Assembly: GCA_963995505.1 (NCBI GenBank)
Contig: OZ023181.1
Span: 17,852,221-17,916,220 of the forward strand
Direction: 5' to 3'
Length of the DNA: 64,000 bases
Source of the DNA: Hypericum androsaemum
Lineage: Eukaryota > Streptophyta > Magnoliopsida > Malpighiales > Hypericaceae
Shown: piece by piece, positions 1-12,189 of the stretch
How the letters are laid out: every line of letters starts with the position of its first letter
Numbering within the stretch: position 1 is the first letter of the stretch
Notes under the pieces: generated by a model
What the model was told of the DNA's origin: nothing
The model's database searches: none
What the model saw: the letters and a program-made list of their open reading frames with translations, nothing else
Position numbers and translations under genes: made by a program

Positions 1-1000
1 GTTTGGAGAGAGCGTTTACCACCCGATTCCTCTCCCTCCAGGTGTATTAGATATGGATGTCCCAATCACGAACAATCAGCTCCCTAGAGCGGTGAATAAG
101 GGCTGCCAATGGATGGTCCCTCTCTAGGTCTCATCCAACACAGAGTATAGCTAGTGTCGAGTCAACCTCCACCTGCACTCGATAGAAGGCTATATCTGTG
201 ATAGCTCGAGACCAAGGATGAGTGCCCAGAGCTCAACAACTAAAGACGTGTAATGTTCAATGCCCTTGGCGAAGCCACATAATAAGTGCACACCCGAGTC
301 GCACATGACACCACTTGTACCAACGGGACTAGCATTTCCCAATGAGTTCTCGTCAGTGTTAAGCTTGACGAAGTCCTCTGGCGATCGTGCCCATGCAACT
401 AGAATCTCCTGTCGGGGTGGAAGTGGAGTGATCCGACCTGTCAAGACTCGAAAAGTACATGTCGAATTCTTGTACCTTTGTAGGGATGATAGAGGGGGTG
501 TGCCCCGTCAAAGTACCTCTCACAGAGCTTGCCCAATAAATAACACTATTGTGCCACTGCCATAGCCACCAGCATGTCGGCATAAAGGTGGTCAGACGCT
601 CAGCGCGTGCCCCGCCACCCACGGAATGGTCCAAGAGGTTGGCTTGAAGCGATCCCCTGAGATTGATCTCTGTGTAGAACTCTGGCATCGTCCGTGGTAT
701 GACGGTCAACCACACTAGCCTGAAAACCTGCAATCACAAAACAACTGCAACTCGATAGCTGTGCTGCATCTCAGACATATATCCCAAGTGGTGAAGTGTC
801 TCCTCGTGCGCTCTACGTTCGTCATCAACCTGCCATGAAAAAATAACCAAGTGAATAATTGGATATGCTCCGAAACTCCGAGCGCCCAAATCCGTCTCCA
901 CATAGGGTCTTCATGTGACATATTGTCCACCCTGGATAGCTCCCGGTAAAGAGACTGGGTGGAAAAACGACCAATTGATCGTGTGGTCAGTTGTTACTCG
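1..1000 (-). mobile_element. LINE (non-LTR retrotransposon) remnant: zinc-binding and RNase H regions
   Basis: This is a decayed 3' part of a plant L1-type LINE, read on the minus strand and running off the left edge. From about 930 to 715 the translation resembles the reverse-transcriptase zinc-binding region (zf-RVT), with MWRRIWALGVSEHIQLFTWL and later a CLRC motif. From 444 to 190 it resembles an RVT_3 RNase H domain (KLNTDENSLGNASPVGTSGV, then a VVELWAL motif). From 190 to 1 it continues with VEVDS and a WRERNRVVNALS tail typical of plant LINE RNase H. Stops and frame changes break it, so it is dead. The upstream reverse transcriptase is not visible in 1000-2880. Confidence 0.75.
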
Positions 1001-2881
1001 CACAATCTTTTGTCATGTCACGTTGTTGTAGTCAAAGTACGTGCAAATTTTTGGCCTTGTGATTTTCAAGTTTGGTGACTTTGTTTATCAATAATGAAAA
1101 TTTATTAACTAATTATGTTAAAATTTTAAAATTTTGGATTAGATATAGAGATTATAATGATACGTGAATATATATCACTGATTCATGTTTTATCTTTAGA
1201 CCACGTCTTCAACTCCAATTGAACTAACTCGCACTTCAAAAGTTATCTTGTGCGGCCTAGCTTTTCTTATGTGCTCCATGATGAGGAGACGTGCAACCTT
1301 AAAATAAATTAATTTGAAAGAAACGGACGTACCTATTCCGCTTTTAAGTGTTTGAAAATTCCATTATACATAGAATTTGATAGAGACGTGATGCTCTAAT
1401 AACACTTGTAAAATTCTCAAAAAATAATAATAACACTTGTAACACTCCGCAGGGGCTGCGATTCGACTGATTATTTTTACAGACCAACTAAGTTTTTTAT
1501 TGTATTTTTTTAAGTAAAAATTTATTCAATTGCATAATATTTACATATATACACACGCCGGGTAGTGTTAAATTCCCTCGTAATAACTGAAGGTTACTAC
1601 GAAATTGCAGCACACAAGCTTCGTCAAAACCTTCTGAAATAAAATCCAGCGAAAAACTTTCGGGCTAGAAAGAGCACAAGTGTATAGTTGCAAGATTTAA
1701 GACCCATCTAGATCCACATTAAACATAGCCACAATAAAAATACATATGTGGTTAAGAGCTACGGTGTTTTCTAGTGTGTTTGGTAATCACTCACAAAAAT
1801 ATTTATCCTAAAATTTTTCTAAGTCAAATACGCTTAAGTTCTTTCAAGAAGTTTGACAAAAAAATGAAGTGTTCTTTGTTGATATGAATAATACAGATCA
1901 TATCATTTTAGTATTTCTGAACATATCATTAACGAGTAATTTCACAATTTATTTTTTTACAATTAAAGATACTCTCAATGTCAATACTTATTCTCGACCA
2001 AAAAAATGTCAATACTTATTAAGTTCCCCCCCTATCTTCTTCGCTGACAAAACCTCATTAATGAGTAGATAACTAATTTTAATTTCTCAAAAAAAAAGTA
2101 GTCAAGTAATTTCGCATATACAGTATCCTGTACCAACGACTTTTCACCTCAATCTTAAATTATGCAACAAATTTAATTCAATTCAGTTTACAGTCTGCGA
2201 ATTTGACTTCTTGATATAATAATTGAGAGTGATTGGAATATTATCGACGTATTTGGCTTTAAGTATCCATAAAAACCTATTTTCCTCCACCCTGATTCGG
2301 TTTTACGACGCCCAACCAAACCAATGCCATGGTCCACGCCTACCCACACGACAGATCGGTCGTTCAAGCAGACGACATATTCTATCGTCAAGATTCACGC
2401 AGCCACGACAAATTGAAAAATTCCCGTCAAGACGAGCCGATGAAAACATAGCTTCGTAGGGTCCCGATCGAACGGCAGAGAGAGCGCGTTTCCCCCTTAC
2501 GGATGGTGCAGATCTCATCGAAGGATTCGTGGAATCTCAGCTCATACGCCGCCAAATTGACTGCCGTTACTTTGACGTTGGCCGATTGGTGCACGTCCCT
2601 TTCTTTCGTCTTCTGCAGTGGCTGCTTGCTCAGCTGGTGGCATCTAGCGGACTCATCAGGAGAAAACAAAAAAAAAGTTCCAATATTGCGATTTCCACGT
2701 CGGGATTTTTTTAGATGGGGGTTATTATATCCCTTCTAAAAAAAATTGAATTTATTCGAAATCCGAATTCGTATTCGTCCTTGAACGATTTAAACGAATC
2801 ATAATTTTCATAATTCGAATTCGAAAAATTATAATTTGAACATGTCCGAATTCGAACCGTGGTTCCCGCTACATCTCGCAA
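1001..2881. other. AT-rich intergenic DNA, no gene recognised
   Basis: Both strands are broken by frequent stops. Short frames around 1870-2070 and 2190-2740 show no family motif and overlap each other on both strands. Poly-A/T runs are common. I see no RNA gene or complete mobile element here. Confidence 0.5.
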
Positions 2882-2891
2882 AAAAATTAAT

Positions 2892-3880
2892 GGTAAATTA
2901 CCCCGACTTCTCTGGGGTATGGTTAAATAGACGACAAGATCCATATATTTCCAAAATAGATGTCGTCGTCTATATAGATTGGTTAAATTATACTCCCGAG
3001 TCTCTTGCTGACGTCATCGACCATTTTTCTCATAGAAATGACTTTTATGCCCTTACCAAAAAAATCTCTTCTTCTTGCTCCTTCCAACCAAATTCTGACG
3101 AAATTTTCCGATAAAAAAATACATTAAACTAAAAAAAAACCTCGCTGGCCCCTACCAACCGACCGACCAAATCCCGATCAAAAGAACTAACTTGATTCAT
3201 CTTGGAGCTGCTCTTTGAGTTTCCATCTCTCCAAAGAAGATCCAGCCGACCATCGTCCCACTTAAGTGACCTCAACCTCGCCTTCCGCCTCCAGCTACAC
3301 GAGGCCCTCGCGGCCTCCCTCTCCGTCGCACCCTCCTCCTCCGCCTCCCCGATCCCGGAACTCGAAACCCTAGCGGTTGTAAAAAACGACATCGCCTCGC
3401 TCTAGTCTAAGGATCGCTCTGGTCCAACTGGAGATGAGAGACCAGAAGCTGTCTCTAGCCGATGCCGACTAGGGTCGGAGCTCGGAGATTGTTGCGCCGA
3501 CGAGTGAGAGCTGGTGGCAGGCGTGGAGGGACGAAACATGGGCCTCGTCGTAGGAAAGGCGGGGCTGAACCAGGATGGCGTAGTCGCGGATGCCAGATTT
3601 GAGGATGGCATCCCGTGGCCGGATCTCCATGGAGATTCACCAAAAATGCCCAAATTGGTGTTCGCCGGAGGTTGGTCTTCACCGGTGAAAATGACCTGAA
3701 AGGTATAAAGGTCATTTAAAAAATAAAATAACAAAAAATTGATTAATGATGTTAGCGATGGACCTAAAAATATAATTTAACCAAATTATAAGAACTGCTG
3801 CATCTATTTCAGAAATAGATGGATCTTATCGTGCCATCGTCTATTTAATCATACTCTAAGAATTTAAGAGTAATTTACTC
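2892..3880. mobile_element. Non-autonomous Mutator-like element (MULE) with long TIRs
   Basis: The first about 165 bp (2892-3056) and the last about 180 bp (3700-3880) are inverted copies of each other. Both begin near the tip with GTAAATTAC, then share TGGTTAAATAGACGA / TGATTAAATAGACGA, AAGATCCAT and GGTTAAATTATA in the same order. The element is flanked by a perfect 10-bp direct repeat AAAAATTAAT (2882-2891 and 3881-3890), the target duplication length expected of Mutator-like elements. There is no transposase. The interior (about 3130-3690) is GC-rich compared with its surroundings and looks like captured gene sequence. Total length is 989 bp. Confidence 0.88.
3268..3405 (+). pseudogene. 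Possible captured gene fragment inside the MULE (RBR/RSL1-like N-terminal motif)
   Basis: The frame reads DLNLAFRLQLHEALAASLS, followed by a serine/proline-rich stretch and PELETLAVVKNDIASL. This resembles the N-terminal segment of plant RBR-type E3 ligase relatives (RSL1 family), which begin with an acidic D-L-x-x-A-x-x-L-Q-x-Q-E-A-L-x-A-S-L pattern. No RING, IBR or RNase H-like part follows, so it can only be a fragment. It lies in the GC-rich interior of a MULE, the usual place for Pack-MULE captures. The family match is from memory of the motif, so it is tentative. Confidence 0.35.
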
Positions 3881-3890
3881 AAAAATTAAT

Positions 3891-4813
3891 GTGGACTATT
3901 ACAAATGTTATAATGGTTTCTCTACAATTTGATATACTTAAGGATTAGAATTTTACAGTCTCATAGTTTTATGGTGAATCTTATTGAATTTATTTTTGCT
4001 CACCTATATTTTAAAAAAATATATATAAAAATTACCATAAAATTATTCGGTTATTACCCCTACACGTGTTGGACACAAGTGATCGAAGTTGAGGACTAGC
4101 TGGCTTTTGTACATAATGGCCTATTTGGCCACTGGGTCCACACCTCTAACAAGAGGTACTTAAAATTTAAATGCACATAAAAATGATTAGAGTCTAGGCA
4201 ACGGCTCTCTGGTCCAAAATGCAGCCAATAAGTAAAAATTGGCGGTTTCGGCTTTGATTTGTAAGGCTCGTCAAATTTCTGCGCGCGTCAGAAAATGGAG
4301 CCACATGTAATAAATATATGGGGTAAAGTGTATTTATTATAGTTCATTAAATTAGTCCGAATTATTATATAATTTATGTACTTATTCAGATTAGTTTTAT
4401 CTTCGCGTCCTTTAATTTGATGTAAGAAAAAAAAATTGTTTGTGGGAATGTGTTGCTGAGGAACGTGGTTTCACCAATTATTATTGTCATCTGTAGCATG
4501 GTGGACAATAAGATCCCTAATTTCTGGAAAAAAATAATAATGGAAAATTCTGACAAACTCCATTTTGTATTTAAGAAATTGGGTTTTTTTTTCTCTTTTT
4601 TATAAAAAAATTCTTTTAATCAGCCAACGAAGGTCGCATTGTCTAGCAAATCACATAAGCTCATTGGTATACCGTATACCACTTGGTACCAATCGTCATG
4701 TCTACTCACTGAATTTAGGACGTACGATGCAGTATGTGTTAAAGAATAAATTGCAATTATGGAAAAAACGAAAGACGTGTATTTTGTTGACTCGGTTGGT
4801 CAAACTAATTACG
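3891..4813. other. AT-rich intergenic DNA, nothing recognised
   Basis: No open frame with family motifs is visible, and I see no RNA gene or inverted-repeat element. The stretch ends at the left LTR of the copia element. Confidence 0.5.
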
Positions 4814-5388
4814 TGTTGGGTTTTGAATACATAATTAATGCATTTGGCCTAAGCTAAGAAGTCCAAGCTGAAAAGTCTAAGCTGAGGATGGGAGAACCAT
4901 TACCACATCGAAAATCGCAAGGAAATTTTTTCTGTTTATAAGGAGAAGCTCCAAGCTGGTGTAACATTAAATATTCTACCTGAAGAGTTGACCGAGGCTG
5001 CCTTCGCACCATCCGAGCACGAGCACGTGCGCGTGGTGCATTAAACGCAGGTCGCAATGGGCTCTTTGTGGCGCACTTAGCACTTCACACGTGCGCATCG
5101 TGCACTCCATCCAGCGCCTATAAATAGGCCCCTCCCCCTTATAAGTGCATAAGCATTCATTAGCATTGTAGTTCTCTCTCAGAAAAGTCTGAATATCCAA
5201 GGTTCGTCTGAAGCTTTGAGGGTCGTTGTGCTAATATTCGAAAATAGCCTAGTCGTTGTATCTTGGGGATGATTGCCGCAGCCCGTAAGCACTAAATACG
5301 GGGCAATCTCGTCTTACGAAGAAAGAGTCCAACTCTTGCCTCGACTATTAAAGATCCTAATCAAGTACACCACCTTCGACAAACAACA
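4814..5388 (+). repeat. Left LTR of copia-1
   Basis: It starts TGTTGGGTTTTGAATACATA and ends near CGACAAACAACA, matching 7435-8135. It carries a clear promoter: TATAAATA at 5119-5126, followed by a leader with TCTCTCTCAG. Compared with the right copy it lacks about 125 bp in its middle. Confidence 0.85.
5119..5126 (+). promoter_or_regulatory. TATA box of the copia-1 left LTR
   Basis: TATAAATA sits in the context GCGCCTATAAATAGGCCCC, and the same site is present in the right LTR at 7930-7937. It would set the start of the element's transcript a few tens of bases downstream. Confidence 0.6.
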
Positions 5389-5418
5389 ATCGTAAGACGA
5401 GATTAGTATACTTGAAGA

Positions 5419-7232
5419 TGGCATCATCAAGCTCCGCACCAACACCAGTGCCAGTTGTCCGGAGAACTGTCCACGCCGAAAGGCCGGCCAAGTTCAACGG
5501 TATCGAGTTCAAGAGGTGGCAACAGAAGATGCGCTGTTCTACCTGACAACGTTCAACCTGGTCCAATTCTTGAAGAAAGAGGCTCCGAAGGTCCGGGATG
5601 AAGAAATTCATCGTCGGAAGGTTCCTCGACTTCCAGATGGTGGACTCCAAGAAGGTCATAGACTAAGTCCAAGAGCTGCAACTGATTCTACACGAGATTC
5701 ATGCCGAAGGCATGCAACTCAGCGAATCCTTCCAAGTGGCTGCTCTAATCGAGAAGCTACCCCCTCTGTGGAAGGACTTCAAGAACTACCTCAAGCATAA
5801 GAGGAAGGATATAGGGCTGAAAGACCTGATCGTGAGACTAAGGATTGAGAAAGACAACCGAAAGTCCAAAGTCAAGACCAGCAGGACCAATTCTGAGGCT
5901 AAGGTATACCTCGTTGAGGGAGGTACCGGCAAGAAGAGAAAGAAGCTCAAAAATAAGCAGGAGAAGCAAGAGCCAAAACAAAAGAAAGCTAAGAAGATGA
6001 AGGGCAATTACTATAACTGCGACAAGCCCGGTCACATGGCTAAAGATTGTCGCTTGCCGAAGAAGGACGATCGTGAGAAGGCTAACCTGACTGAGGACTT
6101 GTCTGAGCTACACCTATCCGCCGTGGTGTTTGAAGCCAATCTGGTGGATAATCCAAGAGAGTGGTTCATAGACACAGGGGCAACCCAACATATCTGCTCA
6201 GACAAGGAGAAGTTCTCAACATACACAGCCATCAACGGGCAGAAGTTATTTATGGATAACTCTGCAACTTCTCCTGTAGTTGGACTAGGCCAGGTGGTGC
6301 TGAAGCTGACCTCCAGAAAAGAGCTGACCCTCAAAAATGTTCTGCATGTCCCAGACATTCGTAAGAATTTAGTATCCGGCTCATTGTTGAGCAAAGCCGG
6401 GATGAAACTAGTATTCGAGGCCGATAGATTTATATTGACTAAGGCTGGTACCTTTGTAGGAAAGGGTTACCTCGAAAGGGGGCTCTTTAAGATGAATGTA
6501 ATAACTGTGAAACGCGCCTTTAAAGGGCCTAATAAAGTTATCAATTTTTCTTACTTGGCTGAGTGTTCTAACTTATAGCATGATAGATTAGGACATATAA
6601 ATTTGAGCTCACTAAGAAAGTTAGTAAATTTAAATTTATTTCCTAAAATAGAGTTTGACCCAAACAATAAATATAAAGTATGTGTAGAGGCAAAAATGAC
6701 TAAAGTATCTTTTCATTCAGTAGAAAGAAGTACTACACCTTTAAAGTTAATTCATACCTAGATATGCGATATGAAACAAGTGCAAACTAGAGGTGAAAAA
6801 AAATATTTCATCACGTTTATTGACGATTGTACGAGGTACTGTTATGTACACCTCTTGAAAGGAAAAGACGAAGCTCTAGAAGCTTTCAAGAGTTATAAGA
6901 ATGAGGTTAAAAATTAACTTAGTACTAAAATCAAAATGATGCGAAGTGATAGAGGGGGAGAATTTGTAGCTCCGTTTGAGGAATTTTGCCAACAACATGG
7001 CATTATTCATCAGACAACTGCTCCATACTCACCTCAATCAAATGGCGTAGCTGAACGCAAGAATCGAACTCTTAAGGAGATAATGAATGCTATGTTGATT
7101 AGCTCGGACTTACCCCAGAATATGTGGGGAGAAGCTGTACTCTCAGCTAATCATATTCTAAACAAATTGCCACACAAGAAAAGGGACAAAACTCCATATG
7201 AATTAAGAAAAGGAAGAACCAAAGGATATTAG
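5419..7232 (+). pseudogene. Degraded copia gag-protease-integrase
   Basis: The polyprotein starts at the ATG at 5419 (MASSSSAPTPVP) with the gag motif AKFNGIEFKRWQQKM, then frameshifts at about 5530 and again before 5712. From 5712 to 6578 one frame holds the rest of gag, a zinc knuckle ([14 protein letters not shown], first Cys replaced by Tyr) and the aspartic protease site [14 protein letters not shown]. After a TAG at 6576-6578 the integrase region resumes. It includes the core motif MRSDRGGEF and SPQSNGVAERKNR near 6936-7232, with further stops between. No reverse transcriptase (YVDD-type) motif follows. It cannot encode a working product. Confidence 0.8.
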
Positions 7233-7434
7233 AGATATCATTGTGTAAATATTATTGTCTTAGTTTATATAAAAAAAGCTGATCAGTTCAAGACATCGCG
7301 TTCACTGAGCAGCAGATAAATCTGATCTAGAGAAGGTTCAAAGCCGTAAGTTGCCTATCTCGATGCAATAATATTTCGTTAGAACTTTTTTTAAAAAGTG
7401 TCAGCATGCATTAATCATCATTCATGTGGGGGAT

Positions 7435-8135
7435 TGTTGGGTTTTGAATGCATAATTAATGTATTTGGCCTAAGCTGAAAGGCCCGAGCTGAAAAGCCCA
7501 AGCAAAGGATGGGAGAACCATTACCACATCAGAAATCGCAAAAAAAAATTTCTGTTTATAAGGAGAAGCTCCAAGCTGACCGAGGCTGCTTGCGAGGATG
7601 GTGGGAAGCACCATCCGAGCACGCGCTCGCTCTCACGCACGTGCACGTACTCGCGCACGTGCGTGTGCGTATGGCGCATTGGACGTAGGTCGCACGGTTA
7701 CGGGCCGACCTGAAGGGCGCACAGGCGAATCCAGAAGCTCCTAGAACACCGAAGGGACGTGAGTGTGCTGCCTGCCTGCCGAAGGGGTGCCTACGACCTC
7801 TGAAGAGCCATGAACAAATTGGCTGAAGAGGCACCTGAAGGGCAGCCTGCCTGTTGGCCGAACAGACTCGTTTCCTCGGAATTGCTTCGTGCCTCTTCGG
7901 AAATACCTGCCTCCACTCCATCCAGCGCCTATAAATAGGCCCCTCCCCCTCATTTGTAAATTATCCCAACTACAAGTGCATAAGCATTCATTAGCATTGT
8001 AGTTCTCTCTCTCTCTCTCAGAGAAGTCCAATATCCAAAGTTCGCCTGAAACTTCGAGGGTCATTGTGCTACGAACTCGAAAACAGCCTAGTCGTTGTAG
8101 ATCTTAATAAATTACATCACCTCCGACAAACAACA
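7435..8135 (+). repeat. Right LTR of copia-1
   Basis: It starts TGTTGGGTTTTGAATGCATA and ends near CTCCGACAAACAACA. It matches the left LTR at both ends but carries about 125 bp more, mainly a GC-rich segment around 7690-7910. TATAAATA is at 7930-7937. Confidence 0.85.
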
Positions 8136-8570
8136 ATACCTCTAAGGATGCTATCAAGTCAATGAACAATAGTATATCACGCTTGATAATTCAACAATAT
8201 ATTCTTCCTAGAAGGTTTTTTCCCGTATGAATTTCACATTTTTAGTGAGAGATATATGAATTTTTTATGCAATGAACTTAATCGTTTTAAAGTTTTGATT
8301 AGATATAAAAACTTTTGTATAGTAATAGAGCAATTCTGTCTAGGGGTCAAACAATTATATATTTTTTTGAAAGATAAATTTTTACAAACATTAAATTCGA
8401 AGGGTTTGAATTATAGACCTCATTAAATTTTACAACGCCTTATATCATTAGACTACATATTATTTGACAAAATATTTGAATCATATTGTTTTGTAAATTT
8501 AAATTTGTACACCATTTTTTTGATACGTTACATTTTTACACTATAAATTATACGCATGAAATATTGAACC

Positions 8571-9290
8571 ATGGACCTCCATCAATTCATATTACATGTT
8601 CATCTTGAAATCACAATCAGCACATGAAGGATTATCCACCCATGATTATTCCATTAAATTAAATAAAAGATATTGGATATCTTTTAGTTTTAATTTAAAT
8701 TAGAAAGGGATTTGGATTAGGAGAGTTTGTTATACGTAATAACTCTCTCATCCCCTTTTTTCCTCCCAGAATTCTCTATTTATACGGAATAGGGGTTTTT
8801 ACTGGAAAAGAGGAGAGACACAAAACACACACTAGAGAAAAAGATACGTAGTTTTTTCTCTAGGAGACTCTCAAGGCTTTTAGGCGGTGAAACCCGATCC
8901 CGCTTCGTGTACGTGAGCGCGGACGACGAGTGACAAGCCTCCCTCGATCCTGTGACATACCTCTCGAAGAACGGACTGCGCTACAAGAAGTAAATACTTT
9001 AATATGGCTATTTCGATTTAATGATGTGTTCATTAAATATTATGGTTTCGCATTAATTATGTATATGCAGGAAATCCTTCAGCACATAATGCAAACTGTA
9101 TACTACGACTCTTTATTTTATTTTATAGTATGCGATACAAAATGCTTAAATCACTATCGGGACATAATGCAAACGATATTGAAACTAACACTTTTGCGTG
9201 CCTTTTTTTTTATGAGAACCTTTTTACATGGATCCCATGTGACCATCCGATGGTCGGTTTCAGGCTCTGACGATAAATAATTGAAGCGCG
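8571..9290 (+). other. Possible old LTR or retroelement leader fragment
   Basis: A TATA-like CTATTTATACGG (about 8775) is followed by a GAGACACAAAACACACAC leader and a GC-richer patch with ACCCGATCCCGC (about 8890-8960). This layout resembles an LTR promoter and R region. No second copy, tRNA primer site or coding region was found. It could equally be a decayed host promoter. The 8136-8570 stretch before it and 9291-11239 after it are AT-rich and show no gene; a short (TA)n run lies at about 9757-9776. Confidence 0.25.
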
Positions 9291-9757
9291 CAACTGAGTT
9301 CGAGAATCTATAAGCAATATATTGCAAAATCTGTTGAGCCTATACCGCAAATTTAGGTGAACTACAAACAATATAATTGCCGCGTCGATATATTTTACCG
9401 AACGTCATTTTCGTTCGTGATGAGCTTTTTTAGCCAAATTTCTGATTGTTTCAAACCAGCACTTGACCTAGCGTTAAAATGTGTATAAAATTTAACAGAG
9501 GTACTGAGTTTAGACCCAAATAAGGTATAAACAAAAGTATTCTTTTTCTATCAATATTTTTTTCATTAGATTTAGCCTTGATAGATATTTTACTAAGGCT
9601 TGTATTAACAATCTCGTATTGGTGAGTTCTACATTCCTTAGGTTGTGACATGCAGATATGTTTATAATACAAAATTACTTATCAAAAAAATTATATTTAT
9701 CTTGTTGCTTAGACCAAACTAATCGAGGTATATTCACACACATTTTTTTTGAAGATA

Positions 9758-9788
<31 letters not shown>

Positions 9789-11239
9789 TTATTGTACTGT
9801 AATGTCCGAAAGAAAAAGAAGACAAGCAAATCACCACCGCTACACAACACAATTGTCAGTGCACGTCGACTGAATTTGAGCCCTTACATATCAATGTCGT
9901 CGTACTTCTTTTATTTCCATTATGGTTTCCGTAACTTTATTAATTGCTTTCAATGACACATTGACACCCTATACAACTCGGTCCCAGCACTCGCTCGCTT
10001 TTATAAAATAGAGAATCGTTCGAAAGGAATATAAATAATTTCCCCCAAAACATTTCTGCACTCCGGATCTATTTCCTAAACCGAGTTTCAATTCAAATAA
10101 TCGAGTCTGAGATTAAGTTATAGAGTTTAATTAATATAAAAACTCATGATAGCGGCACTCCATTGCTAACCGAAGCTCCCAAATCTCACTGCGATACTCT
10201 AATTTAACAAAAGAATCTCGAGTTCGAGCACTTGAAAATGCATTATTGTTAAATAGTCGTTAGAAAATCTTTGTCATCTTTCAAAAATCTCACCCGAAAC
10301 TTTGATTAGTCCACACAATTGTGTCTGGATACCAAATGATATAAAACAAGAAAATCAAAATTAGAAGAGCATAGCTACTTAAATCAACCAGATGAAAAAT
10401 TATTATAATTTTACAAATTTGAATCCTTTAAAACGTACCAATATTTCATATTTACTATTAAATTTTATCAATTTACAATTTTGCAATATTAAATCTAGAT
10501 TAGTAGCCAAAAGAATACATATTCGGATATGGGGATTTATCTAATAGACGAGGACATAAGAAGACAGCCCAAAATGAATCAAAGGAAAACAACAGGTCTT
10601 TAACAAATAATTGATGGGAAATGTGAGGTGGGGTAGACAAGAATACGGCCGAAAAGGAGACGAGAAAAAAAGTACAAACCAATGCCCAATTGAAGCGAGT
10701 TAGGGTTCTTACGTAATGGTGGGCTGCCTCTTTCAGCACCTATCTAGCCCAGTGAGCATCCACCTGGTCTTGGATTTGGTTTTTTTTAGCATTCCCAAAC
10801 TGCCCTCCTTTGTCATCTCAACAACGCAACAAAGTTTCTCTTTACCTCGAGTCGCGAGCCGGGCGGCTCTGCCCGGGCTAATACCACGAAAGCCGCTCCT
10901 GTGTTTGTGTCCCTGGCCTTCCAAAGGGAAGGCAAGAGGGCAATTTGGACAAATCCTGTGTGGTTAAATGTTTTGGTCAACCACCGGGTATTTTGTAGAG
11001 GAAATTGTTGAATATTTAGATATCAGAAAATTGCGACTAATCAAATTTTAAAATTAAAGAATATAGCAAAATGTAACCAAAATCTGCTATTATTACTACT
11101 ATCCCATAAAACTCGAATCTTATAAATAAAAGGATGTGCACTAATAATTTCCCAAATGTATTGTATCTTTCCAAATAATTTTTTTTTCATTCTCAAGACT
11201 TAAATCCAAGATCTCTTTAATGATATCTAAATATCTTAT

Positions 11240-11850
11240 CATTTAATCTGCGATCTTCCACAGTTGGGACTTCAATTCAACTGCGATCTTCCAAAGTTGT
11301 GGACTGGTGTAATGCCATTAAAAGTTGATTTTTTTCTCTGGATCGCTATTCAGGAGAAGCTCCCAACGCGTGATAACTTGATCAAGATGCATATGATTAG
11401 TGCTTGGGAATGTCTTTGTCCACTTTGTGACAATTATGATGAATCTGCACATCATTTGTTGTTGCTTTGTTCTTCCTCCTGATCGATGTGGAATTATTTT
11501 GTCAAAAGATCGGAACTCAGTTGGTGTGTTGGATGCTCGGTGGCCTCTCTATTTTCTCAATGGCATGGCTTGGTTCATGGAGGAGTTTGGGCAAAGGTAT
11601 GGTTAACACTTTGGAATCTTCAAAATCGGATAATTTTCGATGGGACATTTTTGGATCAACAACTCCTCTTAACACCAATCTTATTAGGGCTAAAGAATGG
11701 TTAATATGGTCAAGTTGTTTAAATGATTTAGGTGGCCAAGATCTTTTGCTTTTTTTGGATTCTCTTGACTGAGATCACCTTGGTGTAATCCTTATAATAG
11801 AAGAGTTACATTGTCTCTAGCATGCACCAAGATGTAAATATAAAGTCATT
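11240..11850 (+). mobile_element. LINE 3' fragment: zinc-binding region
   Basis: The plus strand at 11264-11482 reads PKLWTGVMPLKVDFFLWIA, then KLPTRDNLIKMHMISAWECLCPLC and SAHHLLLLC. These are the hallmarks of the zf-RVT domain at the end of plant LINE reverse transcriptases. A further frame near 11590-11710 resembles the LINE tail (VWLTLWNLQNRIIFDGTFLD). Frames change at about 11480 and again later, so it is inactive. The upstream reverse transcriptase is missing (5' truncation, typical for LINEs). Downstream sequence to about 11850 is likely its 3' UTR. Confidence 0.78.
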
Positions 11851-12189
11851 TACTCATAAATAAAAAATATCTTACGATTTAAACTAAATATAAAATTTTA
11901 CAGTTCGAAAGAATGGAGACATTTAAAAGTCCAATAGCAAAAATTGTACGTCAATGCATGCTTCCCGTTACATTTGGGCAGCTACTAAACATAGCACAAG
12001 ATGATCTATCTTGACTACACTTGAACACATTGCTTTCACATTGATTGAAATTGTGTATATTTGCAAATAAAGACACACGAAGACATTACATTTAAAGTAA
12101 TTGCTCACGTGACATTGCAAAAGTTAAAAGTTCAATGATAAAAAAAATGTAACCAACATTTCAACACAGGATAAGCCGCCGAACAGAGT

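Larger units (their letters stand above)
4814..8135 (+). mobile_element. Ty1/copia element lacking reverse transcriptase (copia-1)
   Basis: Two direct repeats beginning TGTTGGGTTTTGAAT bound an internal region with gag, protease and integrase on the plus strand. The purine-rich tract GTGGGGGAT lies directly before the right repeat, as expected for the plus-strand priming site. The reverse transcriptase and RNase H are absent: integrase homology ends near 7232 and the right LTR begins at 7435. A good tRNA primer site after the left LTR and a clear target duplication were not found, so the exact outer ends are approximate. With several frameshifts and stops it is inactive. Confidence 0.85.

Noticed and set aside
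8571..9290. Complete LTR element or gene promoter at 8.6-9.3 kb
   Set aside because: There is no partner repeat, primer site or coding region, so it is kept only as a low-confidence entry.
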